Source: Mesotaenium endlicherianum (lineage: Eukaryota; Streptophyta; Zygnematophyceae; Zygnematales; Mesotaeniaceae). Taken from it: a stretch of 37,067 nt of DNA. The first letter of the stretch is position 1; each line of letters starts with the position of its first letter. The notes beneath the pieces are model-generated. The model did not search any database. It had not been told where the DNA came from and saw nothing but the letters and a program-made list of their open reading frames with translations. Positions 20,973 to 30,809 of the stretch are shown piece after piece. The stretch lies in contig WELA01009316.1 in the NCBI GenBank assembly GCA_009602735.1, forward strand, positions 181,699 through 218,765, read 5' to 3'. The position numbers and the translations under genes were made by a program.

Positions 20973-21002
20973 CTGCACATGTAACCAGGGCACAAGTTAG
21001 TA
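20973..21002 (-). promoter_or_regulatory. Putative branch point and 3' splice site for ORF3
   Basis: On the minus strand TACTAAC (21002-20996) is a perfect branch-point consensus. The first AG that follows is in GTGCAG|G at 20974-20973, 24 nt after the branch A and one base before the ORF3 ATG. It suggests a spliced subgenomic mRNA. Confidence 0.6.
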
Positions 21003-21238
21003 GGATATGGACCTTTGTCATAGGGATTGCAGGAAGTATGTTAGTATTTAGTATAGTGGCTTCGCTGCTGTTTACCTTACAGGATGATTGCTAAAAGTTG
21101 ACGTAGTTGCGATGCGCTACACATAAACGTATGAGTGTGTTTTTATCGCTCTCGCTCACTAACTGTCATATATTTTCCCCTCCAACTTAAATGGAGACAG
21201 GACCGCCTGTCACCTTCCCGTGTCAACTGAAATGACAG
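20996..21238 (-). other. Pol-ORF3 spacer of element C
   Basis: 243 nt of non-coding sequence between the pol stop and ORF3. It contains a second polypurine-tract copy (21178-21190) and the putative splice signals. Confidence 0.7.
21176..21190 (-). other. Internal polypurine-tract-like sequence
   Basis: On the minus strand TTAAGTTGGAGGGGA shares 13 consecutive bases with the true polypurine tract at 19184-19196. It could be a central PPT or a relic of an ancestral 3' end. Confidence 0.6.
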
Positions 21239-24200
21239 TTATGGAGGGACTCCAGCGGCCCGAAGGTGGAACCGTGTCAACGCCCCTTTGGCATTGGTCA
21301 AGTGGTCCTTAAACTCCCAAGTGTCCCCAGAGGCATCGTAACCCTTCCATCGAATGAGGTATTTCATGACATATTTAGACGATCGACGGACCGAGCGAGC
21401 GTCTAAAATCTCATCGACCTCATATTCCTCAGGGTCGCCGTCCCGGACAGCGGGGACCGGTCCCGGTTGGACAGGGAACCGACCTGTGAACAGTGTATCA
21501 CCTTTGATGTACGGTTCCAGGAAGGAGACATTAAAGACCGGGTGCCCCTTGTATTCAGCTGACATGTTCAGTTTGTAAGCATTCTGACCGACACGACGGA
21601 CCACCGAATATGGACCGACCCAGACAGGGCCAAGCTTTTTCTTGACCACACCAGGGAGGTACAGGTGCTGAGAATGCAGTTTGACTAAATCCCCCTTGGA
21701 AAATGTCAGTTCCCGACGGTGTTGATTAGCGTATTTTTGTTGGTTTTCTTGGGCCGTGTGCAAGTTTCGTTGGACTTCTGACAGGGTGTCAGCAAACTCC
21801 TGAGTTAACTGGAGGGAGACCGGGTTGTCAATCCCTTCAGGGTGAGTTAAAGATTCCCCTAGCACATCTAGAGGAGACTTAGGGACTCTACCCAGGCTGA
21901 GTTCAAAAGGAGTTTTGCCCGTTGACGCGTGCACCGCACTGTTGACCGCAAACTGAATTTGAGGCAACAGGTCATCCCAATTATCTTGTTTTTGGTTAAT
22001 ATATGCTCTCAGCACCTCCTGCAGAACTCGGTTAGTTCTTTCAGTCTGCCCATCAGTCTGAGGGTGGTTTGCTGTGCTGAGCAGCTGTTTGACTCCCATT
22101 AACCCCATTAAAGCTCTCCAGAACTTAGAGGTGAATTTTGAGTCTCTGTCTGAGATGATATTAGAAGGGAGCCCATGTTGGCATACTACATGGTTGTAAA
22201 ACTGTCTCGCTGTTTCGAGTGCAGTCACTTTGACAGTTGTGGGGATAAAAATGACCATTTTTGTCAGTTTATCCACGACTACCAGTATTGAATCATGCCC
22301 GTTGGCAGTTCTTGGTAGTGAGACCACCCAGTCCATGGATATAGTTTCCCAGCGTCCCGCTGGGATGGGTAGCGGTTGCAAGAGACCTCCGGGTGGTGTG
22401 TGCCGAGACTTATTTCTCTGACACTGGTCACAGGACTTGACATATTTCAAGACCTCCCGGGGTAACCCCTCCCAATGATAATGTTTTGCCAGTTTGCCAA
22501 CAGTTTTGGCCTGCCCCAAATGTCCACCCAGGAGACTGTCATGAGCTTGACTCAGTAAGAGAGACCTTATTTCCAAGTTATTAGGAATGACCAGCTTCAG
22601 CCTGCCTGAAGTGGTTTCAGTCACCCAGACCCCTCCCTTGAGCTTATACCCGAGTGCAGTAGCACGACACACACCAGTAGTGGGGCTGGGCTCAAATGTT
22701 GGGTCAGAAAGGTAGGCTTTCCTAAGTTGTTCAAGGAAGGACTTTTTCACCTTTAGTGAAGTGAGTGCACACAGGACTTTATCTACAGCATGCTGACTAA
22801 AGTTCCTTTCTTGCAAGTCAGGTCTTCTAGAGAGTGCATCAGCAGGATTCAACTTCCCTGGTTTGTAGTCGATCTGGACTTGGAACTGCTCCAGCATCTG
22901 GCTCCAGCGGTTCTCCCTCCTCGACAGCTTGGACTTCTTCTGAAAGTGGGTCAGAGCTAGATGATCTGTAATCACCTTAAAAGCTTTACCATGTAAGTAT
23001 GCTCTCCACTGTTTGAGTACATGAATGATAGCTAGCAGCTCTTTATCATGCACTGAGTAATTAATCTCCGCTGGATTAAATTTCATAGACTCATACAACA
23101 CAGGATGCCACTCCTGCCGTACCTTACCATCCTTTGTGGTTTTGTCAGCAGGCTGCAACAAAATAGCACCCATGGCAAAATCAGAGGCATCAGTAACCAC
23201 CTGCACCGGTTTGCTGGGGTCATACACGGCTAGCACTGGGGCAGAACAAAGGGCATCTTTAAGGGTCTGGAAGGCAGCCTGCTGCTCTTCCCCCCACACA
23301 TACCCGATGTCTTTCTTAGTAAGGTCAGTCAGTTTACTGGCCTTTGTGGAATAATTCTCAATAAATCTCCTATAGTAGTTAGCCAACCCGAGGAAGGATC
23401 TAACTTCAGAGACAGACTGTGGTACTGGCCAGTCCCTTATGGTCTGGACTTTCTTAGGATCCACACTGATGCCCTCTTTACTGACAACGTGGCCTAAGAA
23501 TTCAATACTTTCCTTAAAGAAATCACACTTGCTCATTTTAGCATACAAGTGATTTTTCCGCAGAGTGTCCAGCACTTTCTTTAAGTGTTCAGTGTGCTGA
23601 GCTTCATCTTTAGAGAAAATTAAAATATCATCCAGGAAAACTTGCACAAACTTATCCAAATAAGGTCTGAAAATGTCATTCATAGCACCCATAAAGGTAG
23701 CAGGAGCATTAGTCAGTCCAAATGGCATCACGTTGAACTCATAGTGTCCATAACGTGTGCGGAAAGCAGTCTTGTGTTCATCCCCCTCAGCAATTCTGAT
23801 TTGATGATAACCACTCTTGAGATCTATCTTACTGAACACCTTAGCGCCAGACAGGGTATCAAGCAAGTCCTCGATTCTGGGTAAAGCATACTTGTTCTTT
23901 ACTGTAATTCTGTTCAGGGCTCTGTAATCCACACACATCCGCATACTGCCATCCTTTTTCTTAACAAATAGGATAGGTGCGCCGTACGGTGATTTACTGG
24001 GAGAAATGTAACCATTTTCCTCCAGCTCTGCAATCTGTGTTTTCAACTCCTCGCTCTCCAAATAAGACAAGCCATAAGTGCGTTGCCAGGGTGGCTGGCT
24101 ACCAGGTAATAGATCAATCCTATGATCTACTTCCCTTTTAGGGGGTAGTCCTGGAGGCATGTTAAACACATCAGTGTACTGAGCAACAATTTTTGCAGCA

Positions 24201-24955
24201 GTAGGGTGCTCCGGAGGGCTTACCTTTTTCTCAACCACTTCTTCAGGTTGAGGAGGTACCTCTCTTAGCAGCAGACAGAACATTCTGTCTTCCTTCTGGT
24301 TCCAGCTTTTGACGAACTCCATTGCATTCAGCAACTTGCATCCTTCTGGAAGCCTCTTCTTTTCCTTCATTTGCCATCCACACAGGACAAGAGGAAGAGC
24401 ACTGGTGGGTGCCAAGTCAGTCTGCCCATCACTGGCTCCTCTCACTTTAACTGTACCTCTGCTCCAACACACTTCAGCTTGATGTCTATTAAGCCAGGAC
24501 CTGCCTAGCACGAGATCATAAAAGCCAGTGTTGAGTACCTCAAATGTAAGCGTTTCAGTTAGAACTGCAATGCCAGAACCTAACTGGACCTCAATAGGCT
24601 TGGTTATAACTCCTCCCGGGATACTTGAGGCATCTCCAAGGAATATTTTTCTATTCCCTTGGGTGACAGTAGGCAGCCTTAGCCGCTTAACTAAGTCCTT
24701 GTGAATAAAAGTATGTGACGCCCCTCCGTCAACAAATGCCCTCACCTTCCTACCTGCAATCATGCAATGCAGTAGGATAGGGGGGACTGTCTTTTCCTGA
24801 CTTTCGCATTGTTCTCCTGACGTAGCAAAGAAATGTTGGACATCAGGTGGAACAAGAGCATCCAGAGTGTGCACTCTCTGGACGTCTATATTACTGATGG
24901 TCTCCTTTATCTGTTTGTCAGGCATGCATAGTGAATCCAGTTCAGCAGGACCCAT
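21239..24955 (-). CDS. pol: Pol polyprotein of element C (PR-RT-RNaseH-IN-chromodomain)
   Basis: 1238 residues are counted from the first ATG, but the frame is open up to 25069 and overlaps gag by 46 nt, so entry is probably by -1 frameshift. The protease active site reads DGGA (76-79) rather than DSGA; DGG variants occur in other plant Ty3 elements. Reverse transcriptase has [10 protein letters not shown] and FLDD at 440-443. RNase H residues are D589, E639, D664 and D706. The integrase has H805, H812, C842 and C845 for zinc and D875, D936 and E972 for catalysis. The chromodomain (about 1177-1219) has [20 protein letters not shown] and DTWEFKDHL. It is complete and uninterrupted, with the usual chromovirus domain order. 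The next gene downstream is ORF3. Confidence 0.95.
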   Translation of the reverse strand: MGPAELDSLCMPDKQIKETISNIDVQRVHTLDALVPPDVQHFFATSGEQCESQEKTVPPILLHCMIAGRKVRAFVDGGASHTFIHKDLVKRLRLPTVTQGNRKIFLGDASSIPGGVITKPIEVQLGSGIAVLTETLTFEVLNTGFYDLVLGRSWLNRHQAEVCWSRGTVKVRGASDGQTDLAPTSALPLVLCGWQMKEKKRLPEGCKLLNAMEFVKSWNQKEDRMFCLLLREVPPQPEEVVEKKVSPPEHPTAAKIVAQYTDVFNMPPGLPPKREVDHRIDLLPGSQPPWQRTYGLSYLESEELKTQIAELEENGYISPSKSPYGAPILFVKKKDGSMRMCVDYRALNRITVKNKYALPRIEDLLDTLSGAKVFSKIDLKSGYHQIRIAEGDEHKTAFRTRYGHYEFNVMPFGLTNAPATFMGAMNDIFRPYLDKFVQVFLDDILIFSKDEAQHTEHLKKVLDTLRKNHLYAKMSKCDFFKESIEFLGHVVSKEGISVDPKKVQTIRDWPVPQSVSEVRSFLGLANYYRRFIENYSTKASKLTDLTKKDIGYVWGEEQQAAFQTLKDALCSAPVLAVYDPSKPVQVVTDASDFAMGAILLQPADKTTKDGKVRQEWHPVLYESMKFNPAEINYSVHDKELLAIIHVLKQWRAYLHGKAFKVITDHLALTHFQKKSKLSRRENRWSQMLEQFQVQIDYKPGKLNPADALSRRPDLQERNFSQHAVDKVLCALTSLKVKKSFLEQLRKAYLSDPTFEPSPTTGVCRATALGYKLKGGVWVTETTSGRLKLVIPNNLEIRSLLLSQAHDSLLGGHLGQAKTVGKLAKHYHWEGLPREVLKYVKSCDQCQRNKSRHTPPGGLLQPLPIPAGRWETISMDWVVSLPRTANGHDSILVVVDKLTKMVIFIPTTVKVTALETARQFYNHVVCQHGLPSNIISDRDSKFTSKFWRALMGLMGVKQLLSTANHPQTDGQTERTNRVLQEVLRAYINQKQDNWDDLLPQIQFAVNSAVHASTGKTPFELSLGRVPKSPLDVLGESLTHPEGIDNPVSLQLTQEFADTLSEVQRNLHTAQENQQKYANQHRRELTFSKGDLVKLHSQHLYLPGVVKKKLGPVWVGPYSVVRRVGQNAYKLNMSAEYKGHPVFNVSFLEPYIKGDTLFTGRFPVQPGPVPAVRDGDPEEYEVDEILDARSVRRSSKYVMKYLIRWKGYDASGDTWEFKDHLTNAKGALTRFHLRAAGVPP

Positions 24956-25006
24956 AATACCTGCTACGAGGGCAGCTAGTGACGACTCACTATCTCTAGC
25001 ATCCTC

Positions 25007-25048
25007 ACAGTCAGTAGACTGGATTACTGACTGTTGCTGTCTTTTAAA
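25007..25048 (-). promoter_or_regulatory. -1 ribosomal frameshift signal of element C
   Basis: On the minus strand TTTAAAA (25048-25042) is in the gag frame as U UUA AAA. A 7-nt spacer GACAGCA follows, then a perfect 10-bp hairpin, ACAGTCAGTA (25034-25025), loop ATCCAGTC, TACTGACTGT (25016-25007). The gag stop lies at the base of the loop, and pol is open in the -1 frame. Confidence 0.9.
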
Positions 25049-26502
25049 GGCTGGTCTTTTCTCTCGACCTTAGGCAGGTGCTTGACCGGACACTGTTCTC
25101 TGTAGTGGCCTTTCTGCTGACAATGGTAGCAAGTAGATTTTGCTGAGGCTGGTCTCGGCTTAGTCCTACCACCACCCCTTCCATAGCCACCTCGAGAGGG
25201 ACCACCTCTACCTCTAGACTGAATAGCATTGTACTCATACTCATATTCATCACCCTGATTATCCTCAGCCTGGTCTCCTTCAACTGCATTGTAGGAACCG
25301 TGGGGCTTTTTGACAATCTTAGACACCAAAGCGTTACTCTGGCGCTTGTGATTGAACTGCTGCTGATCCCAGGCGTCAGCATCCTGGATCAAGTCAGCCA
25401 GTTTCTCATACTTTTTCTCAGCAAAATGACCAGAGACCTCGGATTTCAAGCCATACCTGAAGTATGCTATCCTATACCGTTCTGGCAAATCAGGCTGCTT
25501 CATCATGTTCTCTTGGAACTTTTGAGCAAACTCAGCAACTGAAGTGGTCTGCTTCAGTGTCAGGGAGATCATCGCATAGATAGCTTTCTCCTGCTGGTTG
25601 ATGACATCAAACTTCTCATGCAACTTCTCGACAAACTCTACCCACGTAGGGTCACCGAGTTGCCGAGCCTTACGCTCTTCCTTCCAGTAAAGCCACCAGT
25701 CTGCGGCACTGCCTTTCAGTAGCGCACCGGTGTGCCTGACCTTCTCGTAATCTTGCAGTTCTGGGTAGTTCTCCAGCCACTGCTCAACATCCGCGAGAAA
25801 CTTGATCAGGTAATATTTTCTGTTTCCCTCAGGATCATAGTCCTGGGGAGGTTTCGGCTTGGGCTTACTAGGCCCTCGGCCACCACCACTAGTGGTGTGA
25901 GACCCCAGTTGGTCTCTGTCCCGGAGTAGGGACATTATGATTCTTTTGTCCTCCTGCTGGGACTGATACATGGTCGCCATTTGCGACTGCATCTGAACGA
26001 ACAATGCTCCCAAGTCTACATTTTGGGGTGGTAGATTAGCAAATGCAGCAGCAGCATTGGCATCTACTCGCTGAGTAGTGTCCTCAACAATCCCTCTTGC
26101 TCCTGCAGCAGCAATTCCTGCCGCATTCAGCCGGTCACGTATTTGACCTAGGGGTACATTGAGTTGTACGGCAGGAGGTGGGTTCAGAACATTGGCCCTT
26201 GATGCCATAAGTTCTTCAACAGTGCGCTCGTCAGCTGGCTGTCCTTCCCTCCTTTGTATATCTTCAGCGGCCTTTGCTACTTGTTCAGCTTCTAGTCTGG
26301 CTATCTCCTCCTCAGCTTGCTGAGCTGCGACTGAGGCAATAGCAGCTGCCTCATCTGCAGCCTCCCTAGCTGCAGTATCCGCTACTGCTTCCGAATAGGT
26401 ACGGTTTCCCGCTACATGGCTTTCCGCCTGGTTTTCGACATTCTCGTTATCCTGGTTCTCCATGTCTCGGGAGTTGCTAGTTTGAGACCTTGTCCTTACC
26501 AT
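25024..26502 (-). CDS. gag: Gag polyprotein of element C
   Basis: This 492-residue structural protein starts 21 bases after the primer-binding site. Residues 35-100 are Ala/Glu-rich and probably helical or coiled-coil. The central part (about 225-400) is a Ty3 capsid domain, with words such as [15 protein letters not shown] and [13 protein letters not shown]. An RG/GG-rich stretch ([17 protein letters not shown]) precedes the CCHC zinc knuckle at 458-471 ([14 protein letters not shown]). The gag stop is embedded in the frameshift hairpin. There is little sequence similarity to the A/B Gag outside the knuckle, so C belongs to a different chromovirus lineage. No disabling change was seen. Confidence 0.93.
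   Translation of the reverse strand: MVRTRSQTSNSRDMENQDNENVENQAESHVAGNRTYSEAVADTAAREAADEAAAIASVAAQQAEEEIARLEAEQVAKAAEDIQRREGQPADERTVEELMASRANVLNPPPAVQLNVPLGQIRDRLNAAGIAAAGARGIVEDTTQRVDANAAAAFANLPPQNVDLGALFVQMQSQMATMYQSQQEDKRIIMSLLRDRDQLGSHTTSGGGRGPSKPKPKPPQDYDPEGNRKYYLIKFLADVEQWLENYPELQDYEKVRHTGALLKGSAADWWLYWKEERKARQLGDPTWVEFVEKLHEKFDVINQQEKAIYAMISLTLKQTTSVAEFAQKFQENMMKQPDLPERYRIAYFRYGLKSEVSGHFAEKKYEKLADLIQDADAWDQQQFNHKRQSNALVSKIVKKPHGSYNAVEGDQAEDNQGDEYEYEYNAIQSRGRGGPSRGGYGRGGGRTKPRPASAKSTCYHCQQKGHYREQCPVKHLPKVERKDQPLKDSNSQ
26494..26502 (-). promoter_or_regulatory. Candidate 5' splice site at the gag start codon
   Basis: On the minus strand the gag start reads ATG|GTAAGGA, close to the donor consensus AG|GTAAGT. 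It could pair with the acceptor at 20973, but this is weak evidence because the bases also encode Gag residues M-V-R. Confidence 0.3.
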
Positions 26503-26523
26503 ACAAAGAAGACTGTGATAACT

Positions 26524-26535
26524 GCTCCGATACCA
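26524..26535 (-). other. Primer-binding site of element C
   Basis: On the minus strand TGGTATCGGAGC lies one base after the 5' LTR. It is the same variant as in elements A and B. Confidence 0.92.
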
Positions 26536-26536
26536 C

Positions 26537-27255
26537 TGAAATGAATCGACTTACCAAATAGGCGATTAACAATTAATAAAGATCTTTATATCAGCAAGTA
26601 ATCTTTATGGTAATTTCCGTTAACTGGTTAAACGGCAAAGGACAATACACTAGCAGTGAATAATACTCGTAAGTCAAATGCGAGTAAACTAGCATCAATA
26701 ATGCAAATCAGTAAACTCATACATAAGCAAGGTTAGAAGACAGTGCGTATCAATGGCTTCTCGCCTTGGATTCAGATCTCTCTCAGTAAGCTGTACAAGA
26801 GAGTTGGCCTCGTTTCCGAATGCCGAACTCGAGAGCAATGCCTAGCATATGTACATGGAATGAGTTTACTGTTCAACGGTCAGTGCGATGGCACCGCCTA
26901 CCCGGGAGTTAACCACGTTGGTAGGACCTCGGTTAACCAAATCCACCGCCATCTCCCATCATCCCGAATAGCCATCCATCATGGGGATGTCATCTGGCCA
27001 TTCATCTAGCAGGTCGTACTTAGATGCATATCAAGGCAGTTCGCTGCTACCGAGCACGGAAGTCAGCTGGCTGTCAAAGAATGTGTCAGCAAGCTGACTT
27101 AAGTTGACTTCAGCCTGCTGCTTTTGGCCGAGTCATTAAACTGATAGTTAGTAAAGTCCGGCAGACTGATTATTAACTAAAGTTCAGCAGGCTGAACTTA
27201 ATTAACTATTAGATTTAAATGAATATTATATCCACTAATATACTGATTCATTATA
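26537..27255 (-). repeat. 5' LTR of element C
   Basis: It is 719 bp long, like its partner at 18463. The plus-strand right end is TTATA rather than TTACA, so its minus-strand 5' dinucleotide has mutated from TG to TA. Confidence 0.95.
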
Positions 27256-28968
27256 GTGGACTATCGCGCCCTCAACAAGATCACCATCAAGAATTGATAC
27301 CCGCTGCCGCACATGGATGAGCTCATGGACCGGCTGGTTGGAGCCAAGTACTTCACGAAGATTGACTTACGGAGCGGCTACCACCAGATTTGCATCGCGG
27401 AACCGAACATAGAGAAGACGGCATTCAGGACAAGATATGGACATTTTGAGTTCATGGTCCTGCCATTTGGACTCACCAACGCGCCAGCAACTTTCATGAC
27501 TATGATGAACACCATATTTCAGCCCATGTTGGACAGATTTGTGGTGGTATTCATCGATGACATCCTTATCTACAGCAATACCTTTGAAGAGCATGCAAGA
27601 CACTTGAAAGAAGTCCTCGAAGTATTGAAGCAAAACAAGCTATTTGCGAAGGAGTCAAAGTGCGAGTTTGCCAAACAAGAAGTGGAGTTCCTAGGTCTCC
27701 ACGTGACTGCTGATGGCATCAAATAGACCCCAAGAAGACCACGGTGGTGGAGCAATGGCCAACCCCCACGACCAAGAAAGAACTCCAGTCATTCTTGGGA
27801 CTTGCCAATTGGTACAGGAGATTCATCCAAGGCTTCTCGCACATAGCAGCCCCCCTGACAGATCTACTCAAGAAGGACAGGCTATATACATGGACCGAGA
27901 AAGAGGAAGAGGCATTTCAAGAGTTAAAGCGAAGATTGACCACATCCCCGGTGCTCACACTCCCAAGTCCAAACCCAGATTGGCCCTTCCACGTCATCAC
28001 CGATGCATCTTCCTATGCAATTGGAGCAATCCTGCTTCATGACCAAGGCAAGGGACTGCAGCCCATCGCCTACGAGTCAAGGAAGCTAAATTTGGCCGAA
28101 GCCGAGCAAAATTATATAACCACGGAGCGAGAGGCGTTGGCGATTGTATATGCCTTGAAGGTTTGGCGCTGCTACGTTGAAGGACGCAAGGTACTGGTCA
28201 CCACGAACCACGAGGCGTTAAAGCACCTCCAGACGCAGCCGTATCTCTCAAGGAGACAAGCAAGATAGAGCAGATACTTGCAACAATACAACATCATTCA
28301 GTACCAGCCCGGCAAGACAAACCCGGCTGACCCCCTCTCAAGACTGCAATTAAACGCAATGTTGACATCGCTGAAGACAGATCTGGAAGCTCGATGTTCA
28401 GCCGCCTATGAAAGAGACCCTTACTACAAGAACGGAGAAGCAGCCTTGGACCCATACAAGAAGCAAGAAGGCAATTATTGGGTGAGGCAAGACACGGGCC
28501 AGAGATGTGTTCCTAATGACTTAGACCTCCGGCTCTTGCTTCTACGAGAAGCACACGACAACCCTCTTGGAGGACACTTTGGAATCCTAAAGACCACGGG
28601 CGTTCTAGCCAGGACTTATTGTTGGCCAGGCATGTCTAAGCAAGTCAAGGAGTACTGCAGGAGCTGTGACACATGCCAAAGAATCAAGCCATCATCGCAA
28701 AAGGCGGGAGGACTCCTCCAACCACTACCAATCCCCGAAAGACAATGGACGGACATTTTAATGGACCTTATCGTGGACCTGCCCATGACACCTCGAGGCC
28801 ATAATGCAATACTCACGGTGGTGGACAGACTTACCAAGATGGCTCATTTTATTCCCACGACGACTAAGGCTACAGCACCACAACTTGCAATACTTATCTT
28901 TGACAACATCTTCCGACTCCATGGACTACCATCAAGAATTGTGTCAGATAGAGATCCAAGATTCACAA
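27256..28968 (+). pseudogene. pol: Pol of element B, part 2 (RT, RNase H, integrase core)
   Basis: It resumes element B's pol at the exact base where it broke at 18462, after the gtgga repeat. It carries the reverse transcriptase active site FIDD, RNase H and the integrase zinc finger and first catalytic Asp region. Lesions relative to A: a stop TGA at 27295-27297 (CGA in A), one missing G near 27722 (CAAATAG versus CAAGATAG), a stop TAG at 28266-28268 (TGG in A), a 6-nt insertion near 28090 and a 3-nt deletion near 28296. It stops at SDRDPRFT, where element D is inserted. Confidence 0.92.
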
Positions 28969-29712
28969 TGTAAGGTCATAGGTTTATAAAGTGCATTTTT
29001 GAGTTTCATGAAAGTATGATTTGATTGTACAGTATTACAGAGTGCATTTTTGTGGTCATTTTGATGTAAAGTTCGTCGAATTTGGTCAAGTATTGAGAGA
29101 GTTACGAATTTCTGAAGTTTAATTAGTTTTGAGGTCGGTTGACGACTGTCCTTAATTTGCGGTGAGCGCGACCGTCGGATTGACCGACAGCGTCGAGCAA
29201 TCTGGCCCGTTAGAACGAACTAGAACCTTCACGTAAGCTCGGCTGACGCGGAGTGCCGACTAGGTCGATTTACCTAGAAGTTACGGTTTAGCCTTACGCG
29301 TCTAAGATAGAATATTCTAGTAATGTCGATGCATGTATGTGGATGTCGATTCGGCCCGACACGTCAGATTAGACTGATCTGGCTTACCCACGAATATTCT
29401 GGAAGGGACAATTTGACGAACACTTAGGAAAATCCATAGCTTCCTCCTAGACAGGAGCACTTAGGCAGAAAATTATAAATTGGCATAACTTCTTTGTTTC
29501 ATATCAGTTTTCACTTCTGTAAATTTCTATGGGTTTGTAATGACAAGGTCTTTCATCCTAGTTCATTTATGAACAGTTTCTTGCAACTCAAAATGTCAAG
29601 TAATTTTCCTAAGCTTTCTTAGCAATATGCCGCTGCACTCTTGAGTATGATTGCAACTAGCTTTGTTCCTCGTGAGTCACTATGCTTCCACTAGGGCACT
29701 TTGCCCCTTTTA
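28969..29712 (+). repeat. 5' LTR of element D
   Basis: It is 744 bp long, runs TGTAAGGTCATAGG...GCCCCTTTTA, and has a possible TATA box TATAAAT at 29474-29480. The terminal CA has become TA. Confidence 0.93.
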
Positions 29713-29714
29713 TC

Positions 29715-29726
29715 TGGTATCAAAGC
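29715..29726 (+). other. Primer-binding site of element D
   Basis: TGGTATCAAAGC lies two bases after the LTR. It has one mismatch to the plant initiator tRNA-Met complement, at a different base than in A, B and C. Confidence 0.85.
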
Positions 29727-29749
29727 TGGGCTAGTTTGCATATTATATT

Positions 29750-30809
29750 ATGAAGTCGCAGCCGGCAGCTGGAGGAGGCGAACATGTCGAGCATGTTGAG
29801 CGCGCGAGGCAGCAGGCAGCACCAACGATGACCAGAGAGCAACAAGAGATGCAGGCGATGCTAAGGCAAACGGCGAATGCAATTGGAGGAGAAGTCTACA
29901 CCCAGTTTCAACAAAATATGCGCGCGGAGGTGGAGAGAATGGTGCGAGTTGTTATGGGGAACGCCGCTTCGACGAGTTCGGCACCTGCACCTGTTGTGCC
30001 ACCAATTCATGTTAATCCAGTGGTGCAACCAGTTATTCCACCCGCATCAGGAGTGCGTGCGCCTAAGCGTGAAGTTTATACTGGAGAGCGTGGATCGCCG
30101 CTTCTTCATCAATGGATTTTTGGAGTGAAAAAGTTTATGGAGTATTCTGCGCTCACGCCCGACAAGCAAGTCGCCTTTGTCATTAATTTTGCTGCAGAAG
30201 AGTGCTGGAGCTTGGTATGAGCGACAGGAGCAGCTGTTTGGAGTTCCTGCTACTGTTGATCAGCTATTTGAAGGCTTGAAGAGGCAATTTCAACCTATTG
30301 CATCCGAGGCTACCGCTCGAGATTTATTGGTGCGCCTACGTCAACAAGCAAGCGTTCAAGAGTATGTATTGCGCTTCAACGAGCTGGTGCTTCAATGTCC
30401 ATCCATGCACAAGTCGGAGATGATGGACAAGTTCAAGAGGGGGCTCAAGCCAACTGTGGCCAAGGAAGTGGCGCTCAAGGACCCTACCAGTCTTGGAGAA
30501 ATGATGGCATTGGCAACTAGGGTCGACGCTGTGGAGTATAGTCAAAGGCAGTGGGGCAACCACATTTTTAGAGGATATCGACACTTCAAATCTCAAGCGC
30601 CAAGCACGAGTGTTCAAGGTCCAGTACCTATGGAGTTGGGACTTGTTCACAACCAGCGCAGGCAACAGAATTACAAGCCGAGAGGACCCTGCTATAATTG
30701 TGGCAAGCTTGGACATCCGGTTCGAGACTGTCATGTGAAGGCGAAGCAACCTCATCAGCAGGAAAAAGGAGGACGCCAGTTTGTCGTTTTGGGGTGTCTA
30801 CTGGCGTGA
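29750..30809 (+). pseudogene. gag: Gag of element D, frameshifted
   Basis: The first frame (29750-30220) begins 23 bases after the primer-binding site and carries the N-terminal part and the start of the capsid domain (LHQWIFGVKKFMEY). It breaks near 30191, apparently by one extra G after AATTTT. The capsid continues in the next frame to 30809 (AGAWYERQEQLFG, QASVQEYVLRFNEL) and ends with the CCHC knuckle C-YN-C-GKLG-H-PVRD-C. Pol lies in the -1 frame of this second part. A heptamer TTTGGGG at 30788-30794 fits X XXY YYZ, but it is not a known efficient slippery site. Confidence 0.88.

Larger units (their letters stand above)
18463..27255 (-). mobile_element. Element C: intact Ty3 chromovirus with a third ORF
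   Basis: Two 719-bp LTRs (5' LTR 26537-27255, 3' LTR 18463-19181) enclose a PBS, gag, pol, ORF3 and a polypurine tract, all on the minus strand. The 5-bp target duplication gtgga is at 18458-18462 and 27256-27260, and removing the element rejoins element B's RT sequence exactly. All three ORFs are uninterrupted, although the LTRs differ at roughly 27 of 719 positions by my count. Confidence 0.96.
18458..27260. repeat. Target-site duplication gtgga of element C
   Basis: The copies gtgga at 18458-18462 and 27256-27260 border the LTRs. In the uninterrupted element A the site reads GTGTGTGGACTATCGC once. Confidence 0.97.

Noticed and set aside
19295..20995. ORF3 as a retroviral-type envelope gene
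   Set aside because: Position fits, but there is no signal peptide, fusion peptide or transmembrane segment, and the protein is strongly charged.
20651..21094. Plus-strand open frame rich in Leu/Phe that looks like a multi-pass membrane protein
   Set aside because: It is the antisense reading of the Lys/Glu-rich coiled-coil part of ORF3; such mirrors commonly look hydrophobic.
23136..23354. Plus-strand open frames inside element C pol
   Set aside because: They are shadows of the minus-strand pol frame.
30788..30794. TTTGGGG as the frameshift site of element D
   Set aside because: The phase is right, but U UUG GGG is not an established efficient eukaryotic slippery site, and I see no clear hairpin; the element is decayed.
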